Below, one piece after another: positions 1-8,513 of a stretch of 64,000 nt of DNA; position 1 is the first letter of the stretch; each line of letters opens with the position of its first letter. The notes under the pieces are model-generated. The model saw only the letters and a list, made by a program, of their open reading frames with translations. It ran no database searches and had not been told where the DNA came from. The translations under genes and the position numbers were made by a program. Source of the stretch: JBQTIQ01 sp052387955 (GTDB taxonomy: Bacteria; Actinomycetota; Acidimicrobiia; Acidimicrobiales; JACDCH01); NCBI GenBank assembly GCA_052387955.1, contig JBQTIQ010000017.1, positions 12,917 through 76,916 of the forward strand. The letters run 5' to 3'.

Positions 1-461
<461 letters not shown>

Positions 462-487
462 CTGCGGCGCTCCTTGCGCTGATGACC

Positions 488-550
488 GGCCGGCCGAGCG
501 ACCGCCAGGGAGCCGGACGGCGATGGGGTACGGGGGCGCAGCCCCCGAGC
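488..550 (-). repeat. Family A intergenic palindromic repeat (copy A1)
   Basis: The 15-bp core at 532-546 (GGGGGCGCAGCCCCC) is followed on the minus strand by an arm of the CCCCATCGCCGYCCGGCTC type and then GGCGGTCGCTCGG. The same layout recurs near 7.4, 16.1, 16.25, 19.5, 32.05, 37.8 and 56.4 kb. This copy lies between sdhC and sdhA, just after the sdhC stop. A hairpin here could attenuate or process the transcript; that is inference. Confidence 0.85.
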
Positions 551-558
551 GAAGACGC

Positions 559-1416
559 TCATCGATCGTCTTCTTCAGCTTCTGCCGCCACGATGGCTGC
601 CGCCTTCTGGCACGGCACCCCGTTGTTGTTGGTCTCCTGGCAGACCTTGACCCGCTCGGCGTAGTCGAAGTCGATGATGCGGACCTGCACCGCGGCCGGG
701 AACCCGAGGTTCGCCCCGGCCACGCCGAGGGCGAAGAGGCGGGCCACCCACACCCGCCAACGGTTGAAGCGGGGCCGGTTCCACCCGAGCGTCTGTAGGA
801 ACGAGTAGGCCCCGTGGAACATGTGGATGCCGAGGGCCATGTTGGCCGTCTGGTACAGCCCGGCGATGGCCGGCCGCCGGAAGCTGTTCACCATGTTGTT
901 GAAGGGGTCGCCCCGAACGAAGGAGCCGTTGGCCGTCCCCCACGTCAGGTCAGCCAGGTGGAACACCAGGTAGAGGATCACGATGATGCCCGTGTACCGC
1001 ATCGTCCGCGATGCCCAGTTGGCCGCCACCATGTCGCGCTGGCTGACGTAGCGCTGGGGCCGGGCCCGGTGGTTCATCTTGGTGAGCTGGTACGCCGACA
1101 TCATGTGGAGGGCGAAGGCGATCATCAGCAGGCCGCGGATGCCCCACAGGATCCACGTGCGGGGCGCGAACGGGACCAGCAGGTTGCGCAGCCACTCGCC
1201 GTAGTGATTGAGGTCGTCGGCGCCGAGGAGGGCCTTGGCGTTGCCGAGCATGTGGAACAGCACGAACAGCAGCAGGAACAGCCCGCTGATGGCCATGACC
1301 CACTTCTTGCCGACGGCCGAGCGGTAGAACTCGACCGCGTACCACCGGCTGTGGCGGACCGGACCGTTCACGACCGGGGTCGGCGCGCTGCTCAAGTCCA
1401 GTTGCGTCGCGCTCAC
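559..1416 (-). CDS. sdhC: Succinate dehydrogenase cytochrome b subunit
   Basis: This 285-residue membrane anchor of complex II resembles the single large cytochrome b558 type of Bacillus and actinobacteria. About five hydrophobic segments carry histidines in haem-ligand-like contexts: LFVLFHMLGNAK, AFALHMMSAY, YLVFHLADLTWG and LGIHMFHGAYSF. It should bind two b haems and pass electrons from the FAD/Fe-S subunits to menaquinone, as in related enzymes. The ATG at 1414-1416 is close to the upstream edge of the frame. It leads the sdhC-sdhA transcription unit, with a repeat in the gap before sdhA. The C-terminal ~30 residues are charged and rich in Ala/Glu. Confidence 0.93.
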   Translation of the reverse strand: MSATQLDLSSAPTPVVNGPVRHSRWYAVEFYRSAVGKKWVMAISGLFLLLFVLFHMLGNAKALLGADDLNHYGEWLRNLLVPFAPRTWILWGIRGLLMIAFALHMMSAYQLTKMNHRARPQRYVSQRDMVAANWASRTMRYTGIIVILYLVFHLADLTWGTANGSFVRGDPFNNMVNSFRRPAIAGLYQTANMALGIHMFHGAYSFLQTLGWNRPRFNRWRVWVARLFALGVAGANLGFPAAVQVRIIDFDYAERVKVCQETNNNGVPCQKAAAIVAAEAEEDDR

Positions 1417-1560
1417 CGCACGAAACTACCGCCAGGGCCAGCATCGTTAGAAAATCGACACATACCAGTTGCGGATGGGACGTAGCGCTCGGACAGATGA
1501 CCGCTCGGTCACCGTTCGTGCACCGGGGCACGAGCGATCGACGGGCCGGCCGTAGCGCTC
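1417..1560. promoter_or_regulatory. Upstream region of the sdh genes
   Basis: This 144-bp gap separates sdhC from the 3' end of the next gene on the same strand. It contains one of the few A/T-rich stretches of the area (about 1447-1466), the likely promoter region for sdhC on the minus strand. The 9-mer GTAGCGCTC occurs twice, near 1482 and 1552. I cannot assign -35 and -10 boxes with confidence. Confidence 0.35.
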
Positions 1561-2448
1561 TCAGCGGGTGCCGATGTCGCCCTGGAGCGTGCCTTCGATC
1601 TCGAACCCGCCGTCGACCGGCGTGACGCGGATCGAGTACGGGCCGTCGGGCAGGTTCACGCCGGCGAAGGGGGCTTCGGTCCCGTCGGGCTGCTCGACTA
1701 CCAGCTCGCCTTCGAAGGCGGCGTTGCCGACGCCGTCGAAGCGGTCCGGGGTCTCGTTCAGCACGGTGTTGGCGCCGCCCCGGAAGGTCACGGTCGGGTT
1801 GGCGCCGGTCTCGAAGGTCACCTGGTCGACGGCCTCGTTGGTGGCGGTGCCGTCGCCGATGGCGACCGGGGTGTTGAGCGTGTAGGTGCCGGCGATGAAC
1901 GCCACCGGGTCGAGGTTGAAGAACCCGAGCACGGTGGCGTCGGCGCTGATGTCGATGACGACCTGGTTGGCGAGGAGCTTTCCGCCGTCGCCCTCGAGCT
2001 GGAAGGGCACACCGGCGTCCCACTCGATCGACACCGGGCTCTCGTCGATGGTGACGCCGGTGATGGTGGCGCCGGAGCCGCCGCCGCGCTCGGGTGTGGT
2101 GATGGCGAGCGGCGTCGCCAGAGGCGGCAGGCCGGCCACGCCCTCGAGATGGATGGCGGTGGCCATGCCCCGGACGATCACCTGGTTCCGGCCCGGCAGC
2201 ACGTCGGGGCCGAGGCCGGGGTTGTCGCTACCGCCGGCGGCGCTCCCGGTCCTCGCGGTGTCGTCCTGCCACTTGCGGTAGCCGATGGTCGTCACCGCCG
2301 CCGCCACGATCAACGCCGCCAGCAGCCCCACCAGGTACTGGGCCACCTCCGCCGGCTCGAGGCCGGCCACCAGCCGGCGGGCGTTGCCGGCTACCGCGGG
2401 CCCGTGGTCCTCGGTGGAGGCGGCGGCGTCGCCGGCGGGCCGGCTCAT
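1561..2448 (-). CDS. Membrane-anchored conserved hypothetical protein
   Basis: This 295-residue protein starts at the ATG at 2446-2448 (MSRPAGDAAAS). A soluble N-terminus of ~40 residues is followed by one hydrophobic helix (YLVGLLAALIVAAAVTTIGY). The rest is probably extracytoplasmic, beta-rich and rich in Gly, Thr and Asp. I do not recognise the domain. The predicted topology is single-pass with the C-terminal domain outside. It diverges from the AAA ATPase gene, and the gap between them carries a 21-bp tandem repeat. Longer readings upstream run across that gap and are unlikely to be translated. Confidence 0.7.
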   Translation of the reverse strand: MSRPAGDAAASTEDHGPAVAGNARRLVAGLEPAEVAQYLVGLLAALIVAAAVTTIGYRKWQDDTARTGSAAGGSDNPGLGPDVLPGRNQVIVRGMATAIHLEGVAGLPPLATPLAITTPERGGGSGATITGVTIDESPVSIEWDAGVPFQLEGDGGKLLANQVVIDISADATVLGFFNLDPVAFIAGTYTLNTPVAIGDGTATNEAVDQVTFETGANPTVTFRGGANTVLNETPDRFDGVGNAAFEGELVVEQPDGTEAPFAGVNLPDGPYSIRVTPVDGGFEIEGTLQGDIGTR

Positions 2449-2466
2449 AGGTCCCGCAACCCCATC

Positions 2467-2508
2467 TGGTACTGGCGACGACCCGGTTGGTACCGGCGAC
2501 GACCCGGT
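2467..2508. repeat. 21-bp tandem direct repeat in a divergent promoter region
   Basis: Two adjacent 21-bp copies, TGGTACTGGCGACGACCCGG(T) and TGGTACCGGCGACGACCCGG(T), differ at one position. They lie 18 bp upstream of the minus-strand hypothetical gene and about 140 bp upstream of the plus-strand AAA ATPase. A 21-bp period is two helical turns, which would suit a repressor or activator binding in tandem. No protein is known to bind here. Confidence 0.6.
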
Positions 2509-2647
2509 GGTCGTCGCCCAGGTTGCAACCGATGAGCCGAAAGCGCGTTGCCACTGGATTCGCTCGCAAGCTCGCTCATCGGCCCAGATGTTGGCTGCTA
2601 CCGGCGGCAAGGGGAAAGCGGCGGTGGCCACCGGTAGCTTGGCGGCC

Positions 2648-4048
2648 ATGTCCCGCCCCGCCACTCTCGGCCAGCTGCGCGAGTCGGGCTGGGCATCGGT
2701 GCCGGTCAAAGAAGAGGTGCGCGGCAACGCCCTCGCCCGCATCCGGGACGGCCAGGCGCTGTTCCCCGGAGTCCTCGGCTACGACGACACCGTCCTGCCC
2801 CAGCTCGAGAACGCGCTGCTCGCCGGCCACGACGTGATCTTCCTGGGCGAGCGGGGCCAGGCCAAGACGCGAATGATCCGCTCGATGGTCGAGCTGCTCG
2901 ACGAGATGCTGCCGGTGGTGGCCGGTTCGGAGATCCACGACGACCCGTACCACCCCGTCTCCCGTCACGCCCGCGACCTCATCCGCGAGCACGGGGACGA
3001 CACCCCAGTCGAATGGATCGGGCGCGACAGCCGCTTCGGCGAGAAGCTGGCCACCCCCGACACCTCGATCGCCGACCTCATCGGCGAGGTCGACCCCATC
3101 AAGGTGGCCGAGGGCCGATACCTGTCCGACGAGCTGACCCTGCACTACGGCCTGGTGCCCCGCACCAACCGCGGCATCTTCGCCATCAACGAGCTCCCCG
3201 ACCTGGCCGAGCGGATCCAGGTCGGCCTGCTCAACGTGCTCGAGGAACGCGACGTGCAGGTCCGTGGGTACAAGGTGCGCCTACCCCTCGACCTGCTGTT
3301 GGTGGCGTCGGCCAACCCCGAGGACTACACCAACCGGGGGCGGATCATCACCCCGCTCAAGGACCGCTTCGGCGCCCAGATCCGGACCCATTACCCCCTC
3401 GAGGTGGCGACCGAGATGGAGATCGCGGCCCAGGAGGCCCGCCCGCTCAGCGCCCCGGGCCTACGGGTGAGCATCCCCGGTTTCATGACCGAGGTGGTGG
3501 CCACGATCTCGCACCTGGCCCGCCAGAACCCTCATGTCAACCAGCGTTCGGGGGTGTCGGTGCGGCTCACGGTGTCCAACACCGAGACGCTGGTGGCCAA
3601 CGCCACCCGGCGGGCCGTACGCCAAGGCGAGATCGACGTCGTGCCCCGGGTGAGCGACCTCGAGGCGCTGGTGGCATCGACGGCGGGCAAGATCGAGATC
3701 GAGGCGCTCGAAGAGGGCCGCGACGAACAGGTCATCGAGCACCTCCTGCGGGCCGCCGTCCTGACCGTGTTCCGGGCGCGGGTCGGCGCCGAGACCGTCC
3801 GGGACGTGGTGGCCGCCTTCGACGGCGGCGTCGTGGTCCACACCGGCGACGACGTGGCCGCGGCCGACGAGGCCCGCCTCGTCGCCGAGGTGCCCGCCCT
3901 GCGCGCACCGGTGGCCGCGCTCACCGGTGGCGACGAGACCCCCGCGGCGGTGGCCAGCGCGGTCGAGATGATCCTCGAAGGCCTTCACCTGTCGAAGCGC
4001 CTGAACAAGGACTCCGTCGGCGCCCGGGCCACCTACCGCGCTCGGTAG
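2648..4048 (+). CDS. MoxR/magnesium-chelatase-I-type AAA+ ATPase
   Basis: This 466-residue AAA+ protein has Walker A GERGQAKT (residues ~67-74). The Walker B region reads GIFAINELPD, with Asn where Asp is usual before Glu. Sensor 1 is LLLVASANPEDYTN, followed by an R-rich segment PLKDRFGAQIRTHYP. These are hallmarks of ChlI/MoxR ATPases that act as chaperones with a VWA-domain partner. The partner is probably the gene at 5283. By recollection, the pair matches M. tuberculosis Rv0958/Rv0959 in size. The start is the ATG at 2648; the ribosome binding site is weak. No chlorophyll pathway gene is nearby, so a true metal chelatase role is unlikely. The GH1-like gene lies between the partners on the other strand. 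Confidence 0.85.
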   Translation: MSRPATLGQLRESGWASVPVKEEVRGNALARIRDGQALFPGVLGYDDTVLPQLENALLAGHDVIFLGERGQAKTRMIRSMVELLDEMLPVVAGSEIHDDPYHPVSRHARDLIREHGDDTPVEWIGRDSRFGEKLATPDTSIADLIGEVDPIKVAEGRYLSDELTLHYGLVPRTNRGIFAINELPDLAERIQVGLLNVLEERDVQVRGYKVRLPLDLLLVASANPEDYTNRGRIITPLKDRFGAQIRTHYPLEVATEMEIAAQEARPLSAPGLRVSIPGFMTEVVATISHLARQNPHVNQRSGVSVRLTVSNTETLVANATRRAVRQGEIDVVPRVSDLEALVASTAGKIEIEALEEGRDEQVIEHLLRAAVLTVFRARVGAETVRDVVAAFDGGVVVHTGDDVAAADEARLVAEVPALRAPVAALTGGDETPAAVASAVEMILEGLHLSKRLNKDSVGARATYRAR

Positions 4049-4118
4049 ATCGTCGCTGGTCGGTGACAGCAGGCTTGCTCTGCGCCTCGCGGCACACCAG
4101 TCCGCTCGCGGGACGCGA

Positions 4119-5129
4119 TCAGCGGTCGGGCCACATCTCGGTGGCCAGCCGCGGGTTGCGGTCACGGTCGAAGAGGCCCCAGTGGGGGGCGAAGCCCTCG
4201 TGCCACTCGTAGCCGTCGATGGCGGTGCGCCACCAGAACGACCGCACATCGAGGCCGTCGAGCGAGACCGCTTCGGCCACCTGGTCGAGGGACGAGCGCA
4301 GCCGGTCGGCGCGCTCGTCCTCTTCGTCGGTGCCCACCCCGCACGCCGCCACCACCAGGGCGACGCCGTCGTCCTCCAGCCGTTCGGTGACCGAGCGAAG
4401 GGCGACCCGTAGCGTCCCGTCGTCGACGGCGGCGTGGGTGATGCCGATGGCGTCGAACACCTCGGCCTCGGCCCGCAACTCGTCGCCGGAGGGGAGCAGG
4501 GCCGAGCCGTGGGCGCTCACCACCGGCGCCGTCCCCCGCAGCACTGCGGCCGCCTCCAGCGTGGCCCGCAGGAGCGCGGCCCGGCCGGTGTAGAAGTCGT
4601 CCTCGTCCCGGCGGCCCGGGGGGATCAGGCCTTCCCCGTAGGCGGCCAGGGCGTAGGTCAACGGTTCCTGGACCGGGACCCAGCCCCGGACCAGGTCGCC
4701 GAAGCTCTCCGCCACCCAGTCGACATGGGCGGGCCACACCAGGCGGGCCATCTTCTCGTCGAGGAACCCCCGCTCGTCCTGGCTGAACCATCCGGGGAGG
4801 GAGAGGTGATGGAGGCAGGCCCAAGGCTCGACCCCGACGGCCCGCGCCGCTCGGAGCACGTCGCGGTAGTGCTCGACCGCGGCGAGGTCGTGGCGTCCCG
4901 GTCGGGGCTCCAGGCGCGCCCACTCCAGCGTGAGCCGGTGCGCCCGGATGCCGTGCTCGGCCATGGCCACGAAGTCCTCGGCGTAACGGCCGCGGGCGCC
5001 GTTGCCCTCCTCGGACCGCGGCACCCGGCCAGAGACCTCCCACGAGTACCAATCCGATGCCGGCGCCGCACCCTCGGCGCCGACCGAGGAAGTGACGGTG
5101 CCGGCGAGGACGTGGTGCGGCCATGCCAT
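4119..5129 (-). CDS. GH1 (beta-glucosidase family)-like protein lacking the catalytic nucleophile
   Basis: This 336-residue TIM-barrel protein follows glycoside hydrolase family 1 along its length: HRLTLEWARLEP, LHHLSLPGWF, the acid/base region VPVQEPLTYA (Glu155) and a C-terminal GYEWHEGFAPHWGLF. It is about 100 residues shorter than typical family members. The usual nucleophile motif TENG is replaced by AACG, with Ala262 (codon GCG, 4344-4346) at the nucleophile position. The NEP motif has become QEP. It is probably not a retaining glucosidase; a sugar-binding or regulatory role is inference. The ATG at 5127-5129 gives the family's expected N-terminus. It is nested on the opposite strand between the AAA and VWA genes. 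Confidence 0.82.
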   Translation of the reverse strand: MAWPHHVLAGTVTSSVGAEGAAPASDWYSWEVSGRVPRSEEGNGARGRYAEDFVAMAEHGIRAHRLTLEWARLEPRPGRHDLAAVEHYRDVLRAARAVGVEPWACLHHLSLPGWFSQDERGFLDEKMARLVWPAHVDWVAESFGDLVRGWVPVQEPLTYALAAYGEGLIPPGRRDEDDFYTGRAALLRATLEAAAVLRGTAPVVSAHGSALLPSGDELRAEAEVFDAIGITHAAVDDGTLRVALRSVTERLEDDGVALVVAACGVGTDEEDERADRLRSSLDQVAEAVSLDGLDVRSFWWRTAIDGYEWHEGFAPHWGLFDRDRNPRLATEMWPDR

Positions 5130-5282
5130 CGGGCCAGCATGCCCGGCCCGCCGGGCTTCCCCTGTTCCTGAAGAGCGAGCGATGCGACCGCTTCGGTCCG
5201 AGGGCACGGCAGCCTCACCCCCCGGTGGCGATGGGTGCGGGGGACAGCCTCACAGGAAGGACTGGGCCGGTACCCTCGACCC

Positions 5283-7313
5283 ATGGCCCGGCCCAGCAGA
5301 GCGCGGTTCCGGTTCTCCCGTTGGGACGGCTCGCAGACCGGGTTCGACCTCGACGCCGACGCCGTCTTCGCCGAGATCAACGACGACCTCCTCTATCACG
5401 GCGACCTCAACGCTGCCTTGCGCCGCCTCATGCAGTCGGGCCTGCGCGACCGCAACGGCGACCACGTCCAAGGCCTGCGCGAGCTCATGGAACAGCTGCG
5501 CCGCCGCCGGCGCGACGAGCTCGAGCGTTACGACCTCGGTGGGGTCTACGACGATATCGCCCAGGAGCTGCGCGACGTGGTCGAGCTCGAGCACCGGTCG
5601 GTGGACGCCCAGGCCGAGGCCGCCCGCACCTCGGGCGACGAACGCCGCCGCGAGCTGGCCGAGGCGTCGGCGGCCGAGCGCCACCTCCAGCTCGACATGC
5701 TCGCCCCCGACCTCGCCGGCATGGTGCGCGACCTCCAGCAGTACGACTTCACCTCCGCCGAGGCTCGGCAGCGCTTCGAGGTGCTGCTCGACCGGCTCCG
5801 CCAACAGCTGGCCCAGAGCTACTTCAAACAGATGAGCGATGGCCTGCAAGGTCTCGATCCGGCCCAGCTCCAGCGCATGAAGGACATGTTCGCCGAGCTC
5901 AACCAGATGCTGGCGCACCGCGACCAGGGCCAGGACACCCAGGGCGCCTTCGAGGGGTTCATGGACCGCTTCGGCGACATGTTCCCCGAAGGCCCCAGCA
6001 CCCTCGACCAGCTGCTCGAGATCCTGGCCCAGCGCCTGGCGGCGATGCAGCGCATGTTGAACTCGATGACGCCCGAGCAGCGGGCGCAGCTGCAGGGCCT
6101 GGCCGAGGGGCTCCTGGCCGACATGGACCTGCGGTGGGAGCTCGACCAGCTGTCGGGCCACCTTCAGCAGCTGTTCCCGGAGATGGGGTGGGGGGACCGT
6201 TACGACTTCAGCGGCCAGGACCCTCTGTCGCTGGCCGAAGCGGCGGCGCTGATGGAGCGCCTCGGCGACATCGACCAGCTCGAGAACCTCATGCGGGGCG
6301 CCAGTGCGCCGGGGGCCTTGGCCGAGGTCGACATCGACCGGGCTCGGGACCTCTTGGGCGACGAGGCCGCCGACAGCCTCGAGCGCATGGCCCAGTTGGC
6401 CAAGATGCTGGAGGAAGCCGGTCTCATCGAGCACCGCGAGGGCCGCTACGAGCTGACGCCGCGAGGCATACGCAAGATCGGGTCCGACGCGCTGTCCGAC
6501 TTGTTCCGCAAGCTCGACCGTGACCGCCTCGGCAACCACGTGATCGCCCGGGCCGGCCTCGGCCACGAACGGGCCTACGAGACCAAGCCCTACGAGTTCG
6601 GCGACCCGTTCAACCTCGACATCGAACGGACCGTGCGCAACGCCATCAGCCGCCAGGGCTCCGGGACACCGGTGCGGCTCCGGCCTGACGACTTCGAGAT
6701 CGAGCGCACCGAGGTGCTGTCCCAGACGTCGACGGTGCTGATGCTCGACCTGTCGTTGTCGATGCCGATGCGGGACAACTTCCTCGCCGCCAAGAAGGTG
6801 GCCATGGCCCTGCACTCGCTCATCACGTCGCAGTTCCCCCGGGACTACCTCGGGATCGTGGGGTTCTCGTCGGTCGCCCGCGAGCTCAAGCCGCACAACC
6901 TGCCCGAGGTGTCGTGGGACTTCGTGTACGGCACCAACATGCAGCACGGTTTCCGGTTGAGCCGCCACCTGCTGGGGCGGCGGAGCGGGACCCGCCAGAT
7001 CATCATGATCACCGACGGCGAGCCCACCGCCCACTTCGAACCGGGCATGGCCGAACCGTTCTTCTGCTATCCCCCGGTGCAGGAGACGGTCGACGCCACC
7101 ATGCGGGAGGTGGCACGCTGCACCCGCGACGGCATCCGCATCAACACCTTCATGCTCGACGCCACCAGCTACCTCAAGGATTTCATCGAGAAGCTCTCGA
7201 AGCTGAACGGCGGCCGCGCCTTTTTCACCACCCCCGAGACCCTGGGCGACTACGTCCTGGTCGACTTCGTCGAGCACCGCACCAGCCGCCGGGGCTCGGG
7301 CCGAGCCTCCTAG
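5283..7313 (+). CDS. VWA-domain protein (ChlD-like partner of the AAA ATPase)
   Basis: This 676-residue protein has a long charged helical region (~1-450, rich in Gln, Arg, Glu) and a C-terminal von Willebrand A domain. The MIDAS metal motif is DLSLS (near residue 487), and ITDGEPTAH carries a later MIDAS-type residue. ChlD/CoxE-type VWA proteins work with MoxR-type AAA ATPases, here the gene at 2648, to remodel or load cofactors into client proteins. By recollection, size and architecture match M. tuberculosis Rv0959. The ATG at 5283 is chosen; an AGGAAGGA stretch ~20 bp upstream is rather far for a ribosome binding site. The TAG stop (7311-7313) falls inside a repeat element. Confidence 0.85.
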   Translation: MARPSRARFRFSRWDGSQTGFDLDADAVFAEINDDLLYHGDLNAALRRLMQSGLRDRNGDHVQGLRELMEQLRRRRRDELERYDLGGVYDDIAQELRDVVELEHRSVDAQAEAARTSGDERRRELAEASAAERHLQLDMLAPDLAGMVRDLQQYDFTSAEARQRFEVLLDRLRQQLAQSYFKQMSDGLQGLDPAQLQRMKDMFAELNQMLAHRDQGQDTQGAFEGFMDRFGDMFPEGPSTLDQLLEILAQRLAAMQRMLNSMTPEQRAQLQGLAEGLLADMDLRWELDQLSGHLQQLFPEMGWGDRYDFSGQDPLSLAEAAALMERLGDIDQLENLMRGASAPGALAEVDIDRARDLLGDEAADSLERMAQLAKMLEEAGLIEHREGRYELTPRGIRKIGSDALSDLFRKLDRDRLGNHVIARAGLGHERAYETKPYEFGDPFNLDIERTVRNAISRQGSGTPVRLRPDDFEIERTEVLSQTSTVLMLDLSLSMPMRDNFLAAKKVAMALHSLITSQFPRDYLGIVGFSSVARELKPHNLPEVSWDFVYGTNMQHGFRLSRHLLGRRSGTRQIIMITDGEPTAHFEPGMAEPFFCYPPVQETVDATMREVARCTRDGIRINTFMLDATSYLKDFIEKLSKLNGGRAFFTTPETLGDYVLVDFVEHRTSRRGSGRAS

Positions 7314-7430
7314 ATCTGCTCGGTCCCGAGGAGGCTTGACGTCGTGACAAGTTCCTGGACCGAGCAGATGCCGACCGAGCGACCGCCACGGAGCCGGGCG
7401 GCGATGGGGGCCGGGGGGCGCAGCCCCCCA
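7310..7430 (-). repeat. Family A repeat with composite 60-bp stem-loop (copy A2)
   Basis: A perfect 13-bp inverted repeat (ATCTGCTCGGTCC at 7314-7326, its complement at 7357-7369) encloses a 30-nt loop. It is followed by the family A arm and the core GGGGGGCGCAGCCCCCC at 7413-7429. The minus strand of 7310-7369 matches plus-strand 37834-37893 at 52 of 60 positions without gaps. The element begins on the stop codon of the VWA gene. No T-run follows the stem, so it is not a classical intrinsic terminator. Confidence 0.88.
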
Positions 7431-7503
7431 GCCAATGGCCGAGCGTCTGTCGGCCGACGTCAGCGGGCTGACGCCAGGGGCCGGGTGAACCGAGGCCCGG
7501 CCC

Positions 7504-8079
7504 TCACCGGACGCCGGTGCAGGAGGCCTCGGGGGTGCAGTCGACGATCACCGGGCCGGCCCTCCCGACGTCGACGGTGCCGAGGCGGAGGATCGTCCCG
7601 GCCGGGATCAGGGTGACGCCTTCGGCGGTCGTGGTCCGGGGGGCGTCGGCCAGGGACTCGGCCGTGAGTTCGTATGCGCCCGGTGCCACGGCCTCGAAGC
7701 TGGCGGAACCGTCCTCGAACGCCGCCCGTAGCTCACCACCGGGGCCGTCGAGCGCCGCCGTCCATCCCGGACCGGCAGAGAAGCGCACCTCGACGAGTGC
7801 CCCCGTCATCGCCTCGGGCCCCAGGCCGTTGGCCGTCGGCGCGGTGGCGGCGGCCAGCGTGGACCGCGGGCCGGGGTCGGGCCCAGGCGCACCGGACGGG
7901 AACGGCGCCCTCGCCTCGACCCCGCCGCCGGAGCCCCCACAGCCGATGGCGACGACCAGCGCCACGGAGACGGTGACGACCGACGCTCGGTACCTGCCCG
8001 TGGCCTGACCCCCTCGTCGAGCGCCCGTGCGTGGCTCATTGTGCCCTCTGACGGAAGTCCCCCTTGCGCGCCGGGGCAC
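7504..8079 (-). CDS. Putative lipoprotein, function unknown
   Basis: The protein has up to 191 residues, with a basic N-terminus, a hydrophobic stretch VVTVSVALVVAIGC ending in a lipobox-like Cys, then a Gly/Pro-rich linker and a ~110-residue beta-rich domain. That domain contains SASFEAVAPGAYELTAES, which resembles a carboxypeptidase-regulatory or SpaA-like small beta-sandwich. Lipid attachment and export are inferred from the signal. The longest frame begins at a GTG (8077-8079) without a clear ribosome binding site, so the start is uncertain. It diverges from the WhiB gene at 8204. Confidence 0.62.
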   Translation of the reverse strand: MPRRARGTSVRGHNEPRTGARRGGQATGRYRASVVTVSVALVVAIGCGGSGGGVEARAPFPSGAPGPDPGPRSTLAAATAPTANGLGPEAMTGALVEVRFSAGPGWTAALDGPGGELRAAFEDGSASFEAVAPGAYELTAESLADAPRTTTAEGVTLIPAGTILRLGTVDVGRAGPVIVDCTPEASCTGVR

Positions 8080-8203
8080 CGGAAGGCAAGATCACAATGC
8101 TGTAACTACAAGTGTGGTATGGGCCCAGGACCACACGACCGACGGGGAAGGGGCGCCCCGAACCACGGCGTCATCCGGGCCGGCCCGGGTCGAGGAGGCC
8201 AAC

Positions 8204-8485
8204 ATGCGCATCACCATCGCCACAGTCGAAGACGAACCAGGCGCTCGCGGTTGGCAGGACCTGGCCAACTGTCTCGGGGTCGATCCCGACCTCTTCTTCC
8301 CGGAGCGGGGGGCGTCGACCCGAGAGGCCAAGGAGGTGTGCCGGGGCTGCGTCGTGCGTGAGGACTGCCTCGAACACGCCCTGGTCAACGGCGAGAAGTT
8401 CGGCATCTGGGGAGGCATGAGCGAGCGCGAGCGGCGCCGCATCCGGCGCCAGCGGGCCCTGTCGCGCCGCGCTGCCGGCGCCTGA
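8204..8485 (+). CDS. WhiB-family iron-sulfur transcriptional regulator
   Basis: This 93-residue protein has the four WhiB cysteines, Cys23, Cys46, Cys49 and Cys55 (ANC, VCRGC, EDC), which ligate a [4Fe-4S] cluster. They are followed by the turn GIWGG and a basic C-terminal tail RRRIRRQR for DNA contact. WhiB proteins usually act by binding region 4 of the principal sigma factor. The ATG at 8204 has an excellent ribosome binding site, GAGGAGG. It is closest in style to WhiB2/WhmD-like proteins, but the subfamily is not certain. A second WhiB gene lies 1.5 kb away on the other strand. Confidence 0.93.
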   Translation: MRITIATVEDEPGARGWQDLANCLGVDPDLFFPERGASTREAKEVCRGCVVREDCLEHALVNGEKFGIWGGMSERERRRIRRQRALSRRAAGA

Positions 8486-8513
8486 GGCTGTTCCCCGCCG
8501 TCCCGAGCCGAGC

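Noticed and set aside
2648..4048. True magnesium chelatase subunit I for chlorophyll synthesis
   Set aside because: No chlorophyll genes are nearby, and the size and partner fit the general MoxR-VWA type.
5250..7277. Long open frame antisense to the VWA gene
   Set aside because: GC-rich antisense shadow with low-complexity composition; the plus-strand frame has clear VWA motifs.
7314..7369. Intrinsic terminator at the 3' end of the VWA gene
   Set aside because: The stem is perfect, but the loop is 30 nt and no T-run follows; it is better described as part of a repeat.
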